Shown here: positions 24,078-34,621 of the stretch, piece after piece
Numbering within the stretch: the first letter of the stretch is position 1
Layout of the letters: every line of letters begins with the position of its first letter
From: Xenoacremonium recifei
Lineage: Eukaryota > Ascomycota > Sordariomycetes > Hypocreales > Nectriaceae
Assembly: GCA_012184525.1 (NCBI GenBank)
Contig: WOFQ01000030.1
Location: 186,001 to 250,000 of the forward strand
Reading direction: 5' to 3'
Length of the DNA stretch: 64,000 nucleotides
Notes under the pieces: generated by a model
What the model was told of the DNA's origin: nothing
Databases searched by the model: none
Seen by the model: the letters and a program-made list of their open reading frames with translations, nothing else
Position numbers and translations under genes: made by a program

Positions 24078-24771
24078 CAACCGATTTTACGTTCCAAATA
24101 GGAAGCGAAAAAAGAGTAATACCATGAACCTCATGTTTAGTCTGCAATCCAAACGCTGGCATAGCACAATTGTGACCCACGATTGGCAAATAATACTCTG
24201 TACTTCAGGACAGTAATAGCTCCAAGATACTTCAAGTATAGTGGATGGGTCTCGTTATTGAGTACAAGCGATTCAATGATGTGAGAATACGACTTGTTTA
24301 TACAGTTCAGGGAAAGAAAATGAGATGAGATCAAGAAGATTATTTGACAAGCTGCTAGAATTTTATCGCGTCATTGCTAAAAAAAAAAGAAGAAGAAAAG
24401 AAGAAGAAGAAAAAAAAAAGAAAAACACTGCCAAGAAGTAGTGCTTATCCTGCGATGTACAGGCATTAATTTAGTCACCAAGACAACTGTACTTTTAAGA
24501 TTCATATTACTGAAACATCTAGCACAGTGTATCCATTTAATAATGATCCCTGCTGATTGGTTTAATTGGTTGCTACGTTGCAGTTGGATTGGCGTGAATT
24601 GGTCCTCTTGGATCCGCAATGTTACACTGAAGCACAGAAACAAAACATCCATAAATAGGTCCTTTCCTGCGCATCCGGTTCCTTAAGAGCGCTGTAGACG
24701 CCTCCCAACTTCCCCGCTTCTGCTCTCCAGATTTCATCATTCCAGGTAGACACAGAACGATCGACCGCAAT
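24078..24771. other. Intergenic with purine-rich tract
   Basis: Contains an almost pure A/G tract at about 24379-24426 (repeats of aag/aaaag), probably microsatellite-like. No gene recognised. It likely includes the promoter of the secreted protein at 24772. Confidence 0.5.
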
Positions 24772-25449
24772 ATGCGCCAGCCCCTCGTTGCTACGCTCGT
24801 CGCTATCAGTGGCCTAGCTGTGGGCACTAGCGTACCTACGCTAAAAGTTCCAGCATGCCCCAAGGTCGGCACGATTTCGTATTCGAAATCTGTTCCAAAC
24901 CAGACAGATTTCCCCCTCACTGAGGTTGAGCTTTGTTATACGGCAACATCTATATCCCTGACCTTCACCGCCTACAACGAGACCAACTTCTACTTCAACT
25001 CCAGCCAGGGCATCAACGACGATATTTGGGAGTATGAAGTGATGGAGACGTTCATATATAAAGGCACCGAGGACCCGCAAACATATCTCGAGTTTGAGAT
25101 CAACCCGAATAACGTGACATACCAAGCGTTCGTTTACAACCCGTCAAAGGATAGGGCCGATGGCGCACCGTTCGATCACTTCTTCGTCACTGATCCTATT
25201 ACCGACGGCTTCACGGCATCTACGACTTTAGACAAAAGCGGCAAGACCTGGACGTCTCACGTTGGCATTCCTCTAGGGTTGTTCAATGTCGACAATGGCT
25301 GTGCGAGCGGCACTGAGTGGAGAATGAACTTTTTCCGCACAATTACCAGCCCGTCCATGTATCCAGATCAAGAGCTCGGGGCTTGGAGTCCGCCAGATAT
25401 TGCCAGTTTCCATATCAGCAAGTATTTCGGTCATGTGTACTTCGTCTGA
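24772..25449 (+). CDS. Secreted carbohydrate-binding (family 9-like/DOMON-like) protein
   Basis: Single-exon 225-aa protein. The N-terminus MRQPLVATLVAISGLAVGTS is a signal peptide. The mature part is a beta-rich domain with aromatic and acidic signatures of the CBM9-like family: NDDIWEYEVMETFI, YLEFEINPNNVTY, TWTSHVGIPLGLF and WRMNFFRTI. Several N-glycosylation sequons (NQT, NET, NSS, NVT) fit an extracellular product. The single-domain architecture with no catalytic module suggests binding rather than hydrolysis. The ligand is unknown. No lesion seen. Confidence 0.8.
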   Translation: MRQPLVATLVAISGLAVGTSVPTLKVPACPKVGTISYSKSVPNQTDFPLTEVELCYTATSISLTFTAYNETNFYFNSSQGINDDIWEYEVMETFIYKGTEDPQTYLEFEINPNNVTYQAFVYNPSKDRADGAPFDHFFVTDPITDGFTASTTLDKSGKTWTSHVGIPLGLFNVDNGCASGTEWRMNFFRTITSPSMYPDQELGAWSPPDIASFHISKYFGHVYFV

Positions 25450-26181
25450 TCGCATGATGACTGGCTGCTGTTGGACGAATACGAACAATGATTTCAATTG
25501 CATTGCAAGCACGACACTAGATGGATTCCTTACGGATGCGCCATGAACATTACGCCAACCAAAGTTAGACCCTCTGTCCAGGACTGCTCTAAGCTTGCGT
25601 TGTATCCTTGATTGGAGCTGGCACTATTTCCGTCGGCAGGCGGAACTTGGTTGTAAATTGCTACACGGAATTAGCAGATTCTTTTCCCTTCGCAAATTGA
25701 ATGATAAAATAATTTGGGTTGTGCGTCTTGTAAGCAGGTTGTGTTATGACCGGCATGTTTTAAGGTTTGTAGAAGTCATACGTATAATCTTGTGAGGCTC
25801 GTGAACTTGAACACATCCAACCTGTAATATAGTCCCATACTTTCTTAAGCCTCTACTGTTTGGCGTCCCCGACATCTAGCCTATGTCAGCCAATAATGGT
25901 CTACCGGGAAGGGCGGAGAGTTTTAGGGCCGCACGAAGGCTGTTCGGAGGTTCCGAGCCTGTTCGCCGAAAGATGGTCTCCACATTTGTACCCAAAGCGC
26001 TATACTCTTAACAGAAAATAAGACTTCTCAAACGTTGCAGGACTAAATACTTGCGCGCATCATTCACGGAGCTACGGCGTCTTCGCTGCTCCGATATCGA
26101 AGAAATTGAATCAAATCATGCCGGTACAAACACCTATGGCTGGACTATAAGAACTGCCACCCCGAGGTTTGTAGGACCTCA
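25450..26181. other. Intergenic, promoter of MFS gene
   Basis: Contains the palindromic site listed at 25943-25957. No other feature recognised. Confidence 0.5.
25943..25957. promoter_or_regulatory. Palindromic CGGA-N3-TCCG candidate regulator site upstream of MFS gene
   Basis: The 15-mer TTCGGAGGTTCCGAG lies about 225 bp before the MFS start codon. Its core is an inverted CGGA/TCCG pair with a 3-bp spacer, a typical layout for Zn2Cys6 dimers. The reverse complement of the site upstream of the neighbouring regulator (28705-28719) matches it at 14 of 15 bases. Confidence 0.55.
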
Positions 26182-28298
26182 ATGATCTCTCCTATAATCT
26201 CACCACCTGTTACACCAGACATGGCTATCTCTGACAGAGTGTCTACAGACTCCTCGTCTTCTCGTACGGAGCAAGACCCCGGTGACTTTCCGAACGAGTT
26301 GTAACTCACGTCGTCGCTTTCCTCGTTCAAAAGTCTTCTGACCTTGATGATAGAACACGAGAGAAGCCCAACGCTCCAGATCATGTCGAGGTCCCTATCT
26401 TCCCCACTGTTGTCGCCATTGATGAGAGTGGGCTAGAGGCAGCAAGCCGCGTTGAATCTCGACAGGGTTATGAGCTAAGGGAAATCACTACAGCCGGAGG
26501 TCACGCCAAGACAGTCAAGATTGTCACTTTTTATCCTGATGATCCCGGGAACCCGAAAAATTGGTCCAAACTACGGAGATGGGTCATCACAATGACCTTG
26601 AGCTGGGTATGTTTCTCAGTTGCATTTGCATCAGCTGTAATTACACCAGGCATTTCTGGTGTTATCGAGCATTTTCATGTCTCCAGTGAGGTTGCCTTGT
26701 TGACGGTTACCCTCTTCGTGTATGGCTTTGGCATTGGTCGTGAGTTCATTCTCAAAATGTCAACTCGAGTTATCGCTGACTTGCAAACAGCTCTCGTCTT
26801 TAGCCCGCTCTCAGAGCTCTACGGACGATGGATTATTTATGTCACAACCTTTGGCTTCGCGGTCATATTTATTATCCCGTGCGCGGTCGCAAAAAACATC
26901 ACCACGCTACTGGTTTGTAGGGCTATTGATGGTATTGCAATCAGTGTGCCTGTAGCAAATGTGGGTAGACTTGGGAAGAACAATCTCATCCGTAATCGGT
27001 GCTGACAGATCTTACACACAGATTGGCGGGACGCTTGCAGATCTATGGCACCCAGAAGAAAGAGGTGTTCCGATGGCAATGTTTAGTGCCGCACCTTTCT
27101 TAGGGCCGATTATGGGTACGCCTCTCACAATCATTACCTGGCGCAGGCCTTCTTTACCTCCGTTCTTGACTGATGCATAGCTAAGGTCCCATGATTGGCG
27201 GATTTGTCTTCGAGAACAAAGGGTGGCGTTGGTTGTATTATCTGCAACTCATACTATGTGGCTTTCTCTTCATCTGCATTCTCTTATTCGTTCCTGAAAC
27301 CTATGCGCCTGTCATTCTTGCACGACGAGCCAGGCACCTACGGAAACAGACCGGAGATCCAAGTTACTTGGCAGAACATGAGCTTGCTCATACCTCGTTC
27401 AAGCATATTGCTCAAGTATATCTCGCTAGGCCTATGAGACTACTACTAACAGAACCTATCGTTACGCTCTTCTCACTATACGCAGCAATGGTTTATGGGC
27501 TTCTCTACATGTTCTTTGTAGCGTATGTTGTCGCTGGTTATTTGTCCAAATCGAGAACTAAAGAAATGCAGATATCCCATTGTTTTTGAAGAAGGCAAAG
27601 GCTTCTCGCCCGGCATTTCCGGACTTATGTTCATTCCAATTTCCGGCGGTATTGTTGTGGGCATTCTTGGTGCGCCGTTAGTCAACCGGCACTATTTGAA
27701 GCTCCGGGCGAAGCACTCCGGGACCCCTCCTCCAGAACTGCGTCTAATCCCAATGATTTGGAGCTGTTGGCTAATACCTCTCGGTGTTTTTATCGTGAGT
27801 TTGCACCTATCTATCTTGCCATGTTGTTGTCACAACTAGTACCAAAATCCGCCACCCTACGCACTCTTCTCCTGGACCAGAGTTAACATCTTAATCAGTT
27901 TGCGTGGACTTCCTATGATCGTCTGACGTGGGTAGGACCATGCCTTGCTGGTCTGCCTATTGGAATTGGGTTTGTGTTTCTGTATAACTCTTTTAATAAT
28001 TACATTGTCGACGCATACCAGCACACGGCGGCCTCGGCTCTTGCAGCGAAGACTCTGATTAGATCAATCTGGGGAGGCTCAACGGTACTGTTCACAACGC
28101 AAATGTGCGTATTTGTTCTTGTTCCATGATGTCACTGCTTACTTATTGAATGTGAACAGGTATCACAACCTAAACCCTCGATGGGCATCAACACTATTAG
28201 GCTTTCTTGCTCTCGCTTGCTGCTTCATACCCGTGGTTTTTTATAAATACGGGCCTAGAATTCGCAAGCATTCCAAGTTTGCCTACTCGGAAGAGTAA
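26182..28298 (+). CDS. MFS transporter, DHA1-type multidrug/polyamine-like exporter
   Basis: Predicted 556-aa proton-coupled exporter from eight exons: 26182-26300, 26354-26736, 26791-26960, 27022-27115, 27186-27522, 27572-27794, 27899-28104 and 28160-28298. The cytosolic N-terminus ends in DDPGNPKNWSKLRRW, typical of the DHA1 group. Further family motifs are ALVFSPLSELYGR (motif A region), NIGGTLADLWHPEERG, FLGPIMGPMIGGF and NYIVDAYQHTAASALAA; many were generated only by removing introns, which supports the model. Twelve hydrophobic segments fit. All exon phases agree and no stop remains. The gene lies in tandem with a Zn2Cys6 regulator (28921) carrying the same promoter site, so regulation by that protein is inferred. 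The substrate is unknown. Confidence 0.88.
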
Positions 28299-28920
28299 TA
28301 ACGACATGGATTGCCCTTATATCTAGTTGAGCTCTAAGGATCAGTTCAACTATATCGGCAATGAGATCTTGGCCCTTTACAAGTTTGGGACTTTATGCTT
28401 GTCGAGTCAATTTGGTAGAAAAGAAGTGGCGTAACAACCTGACACAGGGCAAATTCTTCAAACTACGGAGCCCTACGCATCATTGTGTACTTTTATTTCA
28501 TTTTCGCGTGTATAAGTAGTCTAGACGGGCCAATTGGACTGGCATATCTCATTGAAACCTTGATGAGGATTGAAAATTGTAAGAGCCGCTGACCGGAACA
28601 ACAAGGCCATGAAACACATTTGACATCAAAGAAATCCGAATATATTTATAATTATACAACGATCTCCCGAGTAGTGGCACTACCGGAACATTCGGAGTTG
28701 TCGTCTCGGAACTTCCGAATGGCCGGGGCTCCGAAGCGCGGCGATAACTAAATGCCGCTCTGACAACGAAGCACCGTTTCCCGGAAAATATCTACGCCAA
28801 TATTCAAGCTGTTTGCTCTTGGACTTTCTTGAAAGCTCTTTATGTAGCAAATTTGGAAAATCGCCGTGGGAAGAAATCGCATACTATCGCCCCACGACGT
28901 ACTTTTTTGCATTACCTGAA
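28299..28920. other. Intergenic, promoter of regulator gene
   Basis: Holds the palindromic site at 28705-28719 plus imperfect CGG/CCG half-sites nearby (28683-28695 and 28722-28735). No gene recognised. Confidence 0.5.
28705..28719. promoter_or_regulatory. Palindromic CGGA-N3-TCCG candidate site upstream of Zn2Cys6 gene
   Basis: The 15-mer CTCGGAACTTCCGAA lies about 200 bp before the regulator start. Its reverse complement differs at one base from the site 225 bp before the MFS gene. Similar distance to the start codon in both promoters supports a functional site, and autoregulation is possible. Confidence 0.55.
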
Positions 28921-30992
28921 ATGACAGAAAACGCCGCGCCGCATGCCATTCGAGCATGCACTGCTTGCAAGACCAAAAAATTGCGGTGTCTCATGAGCGA
29001 TGGCCCTCCGTGGATATGTCAAAGGTCGGTGTGCAAAGCGCGACTTGAAATCGTCGATTTCATACCCATTGCCATGGGAACTAATTTACCCCCATAATTA
29101 GATGCTCACAACACAAGCAGAAATGCGTCATTCCTAGTTCACGTCCTCGACAACGGCGGAAGAAAGGTAAGTACATAGCACCTTGAGTGTCTCGTCAATT
29201 GGATGTTGACATAGTCTGGCAGTATATGAAGTAAGAATTGAGCAGCTTGAGCGGAACGTGGAAAGGATGATGTCGCTGTTGCCAAGTCCTATCTCCGGCT
29301 CACCTATTACTGTTGGCACCTTTCAAGGCCCAGATCACTCTGCAGCATCCAGTCAATTGGCAGAAACGCCTAATGTTACAGACCCGGTAACTCAAGGCTC
29401 TATTTCAGCACAGCAAGCAGAAATATATCTCACAGAATATCGAGACCAATTTGCTCAAAATTTCCCATACGTGGTCTTGATAGAAGGGGCAACATTTGGA
29501 AGTCTGCAGAGCTCAAGCCCGATGGTGCTTCTATCAATTCTCGTGACAGCATCCTGGAGGGACCGGGCGCTGCAGGAGTCCTTGAACCAACTATTTCTCA
29601 GCACATTAAGTTCCAAATTGATCGTCCAGGGCGAGAGAGATTTAGATTTGTTACAGGGGCTGGTGCTATATCTATATTGGTTCGTCGATGTCAACTCTAG
29701 ATGAGAAACTATACCCAGCTAACAAATGGAATTTTTTAGGTTTCATTTGCATGTAACTCCAAACACCCAACAAGCCTATCGGCTCATGTCCATTGCAGCC
29801 TCCATGGCTATAGACTTTGGTATTACGAGACGACCTGGCAAAGGTAGACACCAGCGATTGAGCGTTGAAAGTGTCAATGAACTGCCCAAGGGTCTCAAGG
29901 CTGTGGATACAGAGTTCTGGAGTCCAGAAGCAAGGCGTATATATCTTGGGTGCTACTATATTGCTACTTGGTCAGTAGCTCTCAGCCTGCTGGTGGGCGT
30001 CGCTGAATATCTGGTGCTCACAATCCTTAGGTATTCCGTTATGACCCGGAAGATAAGCCCCTTGGCGTACAGCGAATATTTGTATACGTGTGCTCAATCT
30101 TTATGTACCGCCCGTCAAGCCCTAACAGATGCGGATCTCGTCTTCCAATTGGAAGTCACACGGGAGGTTGATAAAGTTTACACTTTCTTCAACTACACTG
30201 AGGCACAAGAAGATCAATGCATGAGTGAGACCCAGATTCAAATTTTCCTCAACGCCTTTTCTACAAAAGTCCAGGACTGGCGACAGCGCCTTCCATCCTC
30301 GTTTACATATGACCGTTAGTAATAGACACATCAAGGTTTCTCGGCGATGTTTTGTTTCCGCTAACAAACTATCAGCGTGTCACCAGATATGGCCACATGT
30401 CTTTGAAGCTTTCGTCCGGGAAGTGGGGATATCAGGCCTATCCAGAAAACCCGACGTGTCGACATTTCGTATTCACATCATGGCCGAATGTCTAGTCAGC
30501 ATCAGAAATTATCTTGATGTCTTCTTGAAGATCCCACCAGATTTTATTCCAAGCTTACCGACCATCCAGTGGGGTCTGTTGGGATATGCAATTTTGTTAG
30601 CGGCTACTATATCACTATCAGATCAAACTACTGGCTGGAATATTGAGTCAGCGCACTCTATCATCAAACTTGATGCCTATATCGAAAGCATTTCTCTTCG
30701 CATCAAAGATCTGTGTGGCGAAATATCTCAATCTGAGAAGCTAAAGGACTGGTACGGAGGATTTCTTGCAGGTTGGGAATCTATTAGGAACTGTTACCTT
30801 ACCACCCTTCAGCAGGAGCACACCGTATCGGAAACACGACAACCACAACTGCATGATCTTAGTCCTCATGCGTTTTCCACTGCTCAGAACAGTCAGTCCC
30901 AAGCGGCCGGTAACTCCTACCTACCCAATACCGGTCTGGATCCTATCGACTTTTCTGGTTTCTGGATGATGCCTGATTTCAATATACTATAA
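28921..30992 (+). CDS. Zn2Cys6 transcription factor with Fungal_trans domain
   Basis: Predicted 585-aa regulator from six exons: 28921-29024, 29102-29166, 29223-29679, 29740-29970, 30031-30314 and 30376-30992. The zinc cluster reads CTACKTKKLRC, then a longer loop (LMSDGPPWIC), then QRC and SQHKQKC, completed by the first intron. A basic linker (RPRQRRKK) and a short leucine-zipper-like segment (VYEVRIEQLERNVERM) follow. The middle region has FHLHVTPNTQQAYRLMSIA, typical of the Fungal_trans fold. All splice phases agree. The intron at 29971-30030 has no in-frame stop; it was called because its removal gives YYIATWYSVMTRKISPL. Promoter sites suggest it acts on itself and on the upstream exporter. 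Confidence 0.87.
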
Positions 30993-31693
30993 AGACATAG
31001 CAGGGTGATATGAATTGAGTAAGACCTTCAAAGCAAATATATATCTGTCACCTTCTTAGCTTATCACTTAGAATACCGCATAATTAAAGCTGAATTGCGT
31101 TGTTGCCTCCCCAAACCTAAAAGGATGTCTGAGTGCTCACAAACTACTTAAGCTGTTCTTATCCTGGAAAAAAATGTACTTTTCGTTGCCAGGTTGGTGG
31201 CCAAGCTGAATTGTGGACGCCTTATCACAAGGCCTACCTGGTCGCTAACGAAAGACTTGGTAAAATATGAATTGGCTTCTATGATCCTTCGGTTTCTCTT
31301 CGCCTAGAAATACAGCGAAGAGGAATAAAAAGGCTCTAGACTAATACCGCATCACTTTGGAGGTTTTTCAGTGTAGTTGCCGGGCATATAAGCTGCCTGG
31401 AGGTCCAGAGAAAAAGCTCAGAGACGAGTTCAGAAACGTGCTGCTACCGTTGAGTATGGCCAATTCACTGAGTGTTTCCCTTCGGAGAATAAGCCCCATA
31501 CATCTTAATAGAAACACAAGCATTGATTTTGACCAAACTTGAATCCTTTCTTCGGCTATTTCGGGAGTCGCTGACACGCACGGCAATTGAAAGATTGCCT
31601 GACTTGTGTTGTACTTCGAAGCATTTTCTACTGCGAAAAGACTTGACCATGATGTCACGATAGGCCAATAGTCTTCTCAATTAGAATCGGCTT
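30993..31693. other. Intergenic, nothing recognised
   Basis: About 0.7 kb between the regulator and the 3' end of the dehydrogenase fragment. Short frames only. Confidence 0.45.
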
Positions 31694-32350
31694 CTACATC
31701 TCAACCAAAACCTTCAGCACCAGGTCACCCTTTTCATCCTTACCCCTCGAGGCCATTCCGAAAGCTTGAGATATCTCATTCAAGCCCCTGTATCGCTGCG
31801 TGACCAGCTTACCTATGTCAGGCATTGTTTGCTTGCGCTCGAAAAGCATGCTAATTACCTCCGGATATGTATTCGCATAACGATTAATTCCGATAAGATC
31901 AACTTCACGTAGTGCTGCTGCTGCAATTGGGAGTGTTTGAATGGGGGATCCGAGGCCAATCATCACGACCTTGCCCCCTGGTTGCGATGCCTAAAGAAAT
32001 TAGTTCTCTGGTATGCCGAGGCGAAGAGCTGCAGGGACTTTACGTAGATGCATGTCTGCAAGCATGATTCAACGCCCGTGCATTCGTAAGCCACGGAAAA
32101 TTCCCCAACTTCCTCATCATGGACCTTGGTTGTCACCAATGTCTCTGTTACCCCACGGGCATAAGCCACTTTCTCGTCTGTAGTTTGCGGTCTAACCATG
32201 GGAACTACAACTCCAGCATCTGCAAAGCCGTTTTGAAGGGCGAAGTTCACTCGGTCTTCTATGATATCGGCAATGACAATCGACGTTGCCCCGGAAGCCC
32301 GGCTCACCGCAGCACACAATAGCCCCACGGCACCGACACCAAGAGTCCCG
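31694..32350 (-). pseudogene. Zinc-type alcohol/polyol dehydrogenase, C-terminal half only
   Basis: The preserved part is the NAD(P)-binding Rossmann half of a medium-chain dehydrogenase resembling sorbitol/xylitol dehydrogenases. It runs from GTLGVGAVGLLCAAVSRASG through VIADIIEDR, YECTGVESCLQTCIY, PGGKVVMIGLGSPIQTLP and ALREVDLIG to RYANTYPEVISML. An intron (32043-31991) still splices in frame and the C-terminus is intact. The GroES-like catalytic half with the zinc ligands is absent: similarity starts at the glycine motif, and the next bases upstream belong to the plus-strand Old Yellow Enzyme fragment. It is therefore 5'-truncated and cannot make an active enzyme. Confidence 0.82.
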
Positions 32351-33336
32351 GGCACACTTATCATCACCGAGGCATGCTTCGTCTCGCCTAAGTCACGAGG
32401 CAGGGATCTGAATGCCCCGGGTATCTACAGCGCCGATCAAGTCAAAGAGTGGGCTCGGGTTTGCGAAGCTGTGCACCAAAAAGGAAGTTTCATATTCATG
32501 CAATTGTGGCATGTTGGTAGGGCTGCTCGAAAAGCCGCTCTCGAGGCTGAAGGCTTGGAAGCCGTCAGTAGCAGCGCCATACCAATAGATGAAGAACACC
32601 CAAAACCCAGGCCAATGACAGAAGAGGAAATTTGGGAGTGCATCGCATCTTTCGGCACGGCCGCCAAGAACGCTATTGCTGCTGGATTTGATGGAGTGGA
32701 GGTCCACGGAGCTAATGGGTATCTGATCGATCAATTTCTTCAAGACACTTGCAATCAACGAGCAGACCAATGGGGAGGGAGTCTCGAGAATCGATCTCGA
32801 TTCTGCCACGAAGCTGTCAAAGCTGTTTGCAACTCGATTGGATCCAATCGAACTGGCGTCCATCTCTCGCCATTCAGCGACTTCCAGGGAATGCGAATGA
32901 AGGAACCAGAGCCTCAATTCACCGACATCATCTCACAACTTAACGAGTTGGGTCTTGCATACCTACGCCTTGTCGAGCCGAGGATACCTTCGAATCTTTT
33001 GCTAGAGACTGAAAATACATACAATGGAGAGAGCTTGGATTTTGCAATCAGGGCCTGGAAAAGGCAGGGCCTCTAATTCTCGCTGGCGGATATACGCCCA
33101 AATCAGCAGCTGAGACGGTGGAGAACACATTAAAGCATGAGGCTGTAGCCATTGCCTTCGGAAGACACTTCGTTTCAAACCCAGACCTCCCTTTCAGGAT
33201 CGCGAACGAGGTTTCTCTTGCTCATTATGACCGAGGTACTGTTTACAAGGTGAAAAGCGCAGATGGGTATATCGATTACCCATTCAGCGAGCAGTGGCAC
33301 ACATCTAGAGCAGAACCAAAAGCCGTTACTACATAA
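32342..33336 (+). pseudogene. Old Yellow Enzyme (FMN oxidoreductase), 5'-truncated and frameshifted
   Basis: OYE family flavoenzymes reduce activated C=C bonds and are common tailoring enzymes. Similarity begins in the middle of the barrel at RVPGTLIITEACFVSP and continues through LWHVGRAA, FDGVEVHGANGYLIDQFLQD, RADQWGGSLENRSRF and LAYLRLVEPR. About the first 70-80 residues are missing, including the FMN-binding N-terminal strand. Around 33060-33078 the frame breaks: after AWKRQGL a stop follows, while the continuation LILAGGYTPKSAAETVENTL and FGRHFVSNPDLPFRI lies in another frame, consistent with a one-base loss. The gene abuts the truncated dehydrogenase on the opposite strand. Truncation plus frameshift make it a clear pseudogene. 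Confidence 0.85.
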
Positions 33337-33617
33337 CTTCAGGAATAATGTTCAGACAGATAGATTTAGAATACCACGGCGGCCTAACGCAAGTATTCTC
33401 CTTTCGTGAAAGATTTAATGAATATGTTTTGGATGAGCATCAACAACTAAATCTCAAGACTCGTGCTCCGTCTCTTGATACTAATTCTAGTTTGGTCTGA
33501 TAAAGTGTGGTGGAGTAGGGAGGACCCGGATTTAATTATGTGATTTCAAGCTTACGGTGAAATACAAGTGATAATATCTTCAAGGCCCCAGTTGTCTCAT
33601 GCTTCGCCTTGGTTTTC

Positions 33618-34621
33618 CTACTGATTTCCTGCGCCAGAGAGCCAAAACTGAAACCACTTCGCAATCCCTTGAAGACTTTGTTCTTGGGTATAGCCTAAAT
33701 AGCGTTTAGGGCCTCGTCAAGGATGGAGACATCTCAGCTTTACTCACGTTCGTATCCAATTGAAGGATCTCCACGTAATGCAAATCCGTGGACAACTCCT
33801 GAGAACAGCTGCACCTGGTAAGGGTTTCTTCTGGATTGCAATATATCGGTCGCCTTTCTACGACTTTCAGCGCCGAACGAATGGTCGATTTCGGCGCATG
33901 ACATAAAGAGGGGTCCTAATTTTCTCAAATTAGTCTACCTACATGGACATCTAGCAATTGACCGTTACCTTTGACATTCAAGAAGTGGTGTTCCTTAAGG
34001 AATGCTGGATGAGCAAATGCTCCGGCTGTAACAGATTGTCGTGCAAGTTCATCCCACACATAAGGTGCGCCAAAGCAATACCTTGAAAGTCGTTAATATC
34101 TAGGAGATTATTAAATTGATTCGCCTCCCTGTCTTACCAAACACATGCGTATTTTGTGTCTAGTTTTCCATACTGCTGCTTTGCAGCATCTACCCACGTA
34201 GATAGATGCGCAGACGCAAAAGCTTGGTGTTTGATCTTCCAGGCTTCGTAGTTAAAGCCTGGTTCGGTAGTCACATCATCATCCGTCTTTCTATGGACCC
34301 AAACAGGGTCCTTCGAGCGACATAATTAGGATCGGCCTGGGCACCCCATCAAGATTCAAGACTTACACCTTCAGAATAGTCCAGACCAAGAACCGTAAAA
34401 CCAGCTTCGGCAAAGCCATCCATTACCAAGTATGCATTCGTAAGAAATCCCCAGATATCCGGGAAGTAGAAAACAATTTGCCCATTTGGTTTTGACGGCC
34501 GCGTGATGTATGACTTGATGCCGGCTATCGTGACGATCCTCCCGCGAGGCTCTCCTTCGTGAAGACAGCCCCGCATGCAACATTCGCCGGAGGGTTTAGC
34601 TAAGTATTCATTGTCCGCCAT
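33618..34621 (-). CDS. Dienelactone-hydrolase family protein
   Basis: Alpha/beta-hydrolase of the dienelactone hydrolase type, predicted 261 aa from five exons: 34621-34367, 34310-34138, 34081-33969, 33915-33748 and 33694-33618. The N-terminus has the fungal DLH signature CCMRGCLHEGEPRG. The nucleophile motif is WYCFGAPY with Cys near residue 145, followed by Asp in EIDHSFG (about 191) and His in VVHGFALRG (about 223), so the Cys-Asp-His triad is complete. The residue before Tyr-Cys is Trp, created at a splice, where Gly is usual. In fungi such genes occur both in aromatic catabolism and in metabolite clusters. Here the neighbours (dehydrogenase, OYE and PKS relics) suggest a cluster remnant, but this gene is intact. 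Confidence 0.85.

Noticed and set aside
24379..24426. Purine tract as a possible functional site
   Set aside because: Simple sequence repeat; nothing suggests more than a microsatellite.
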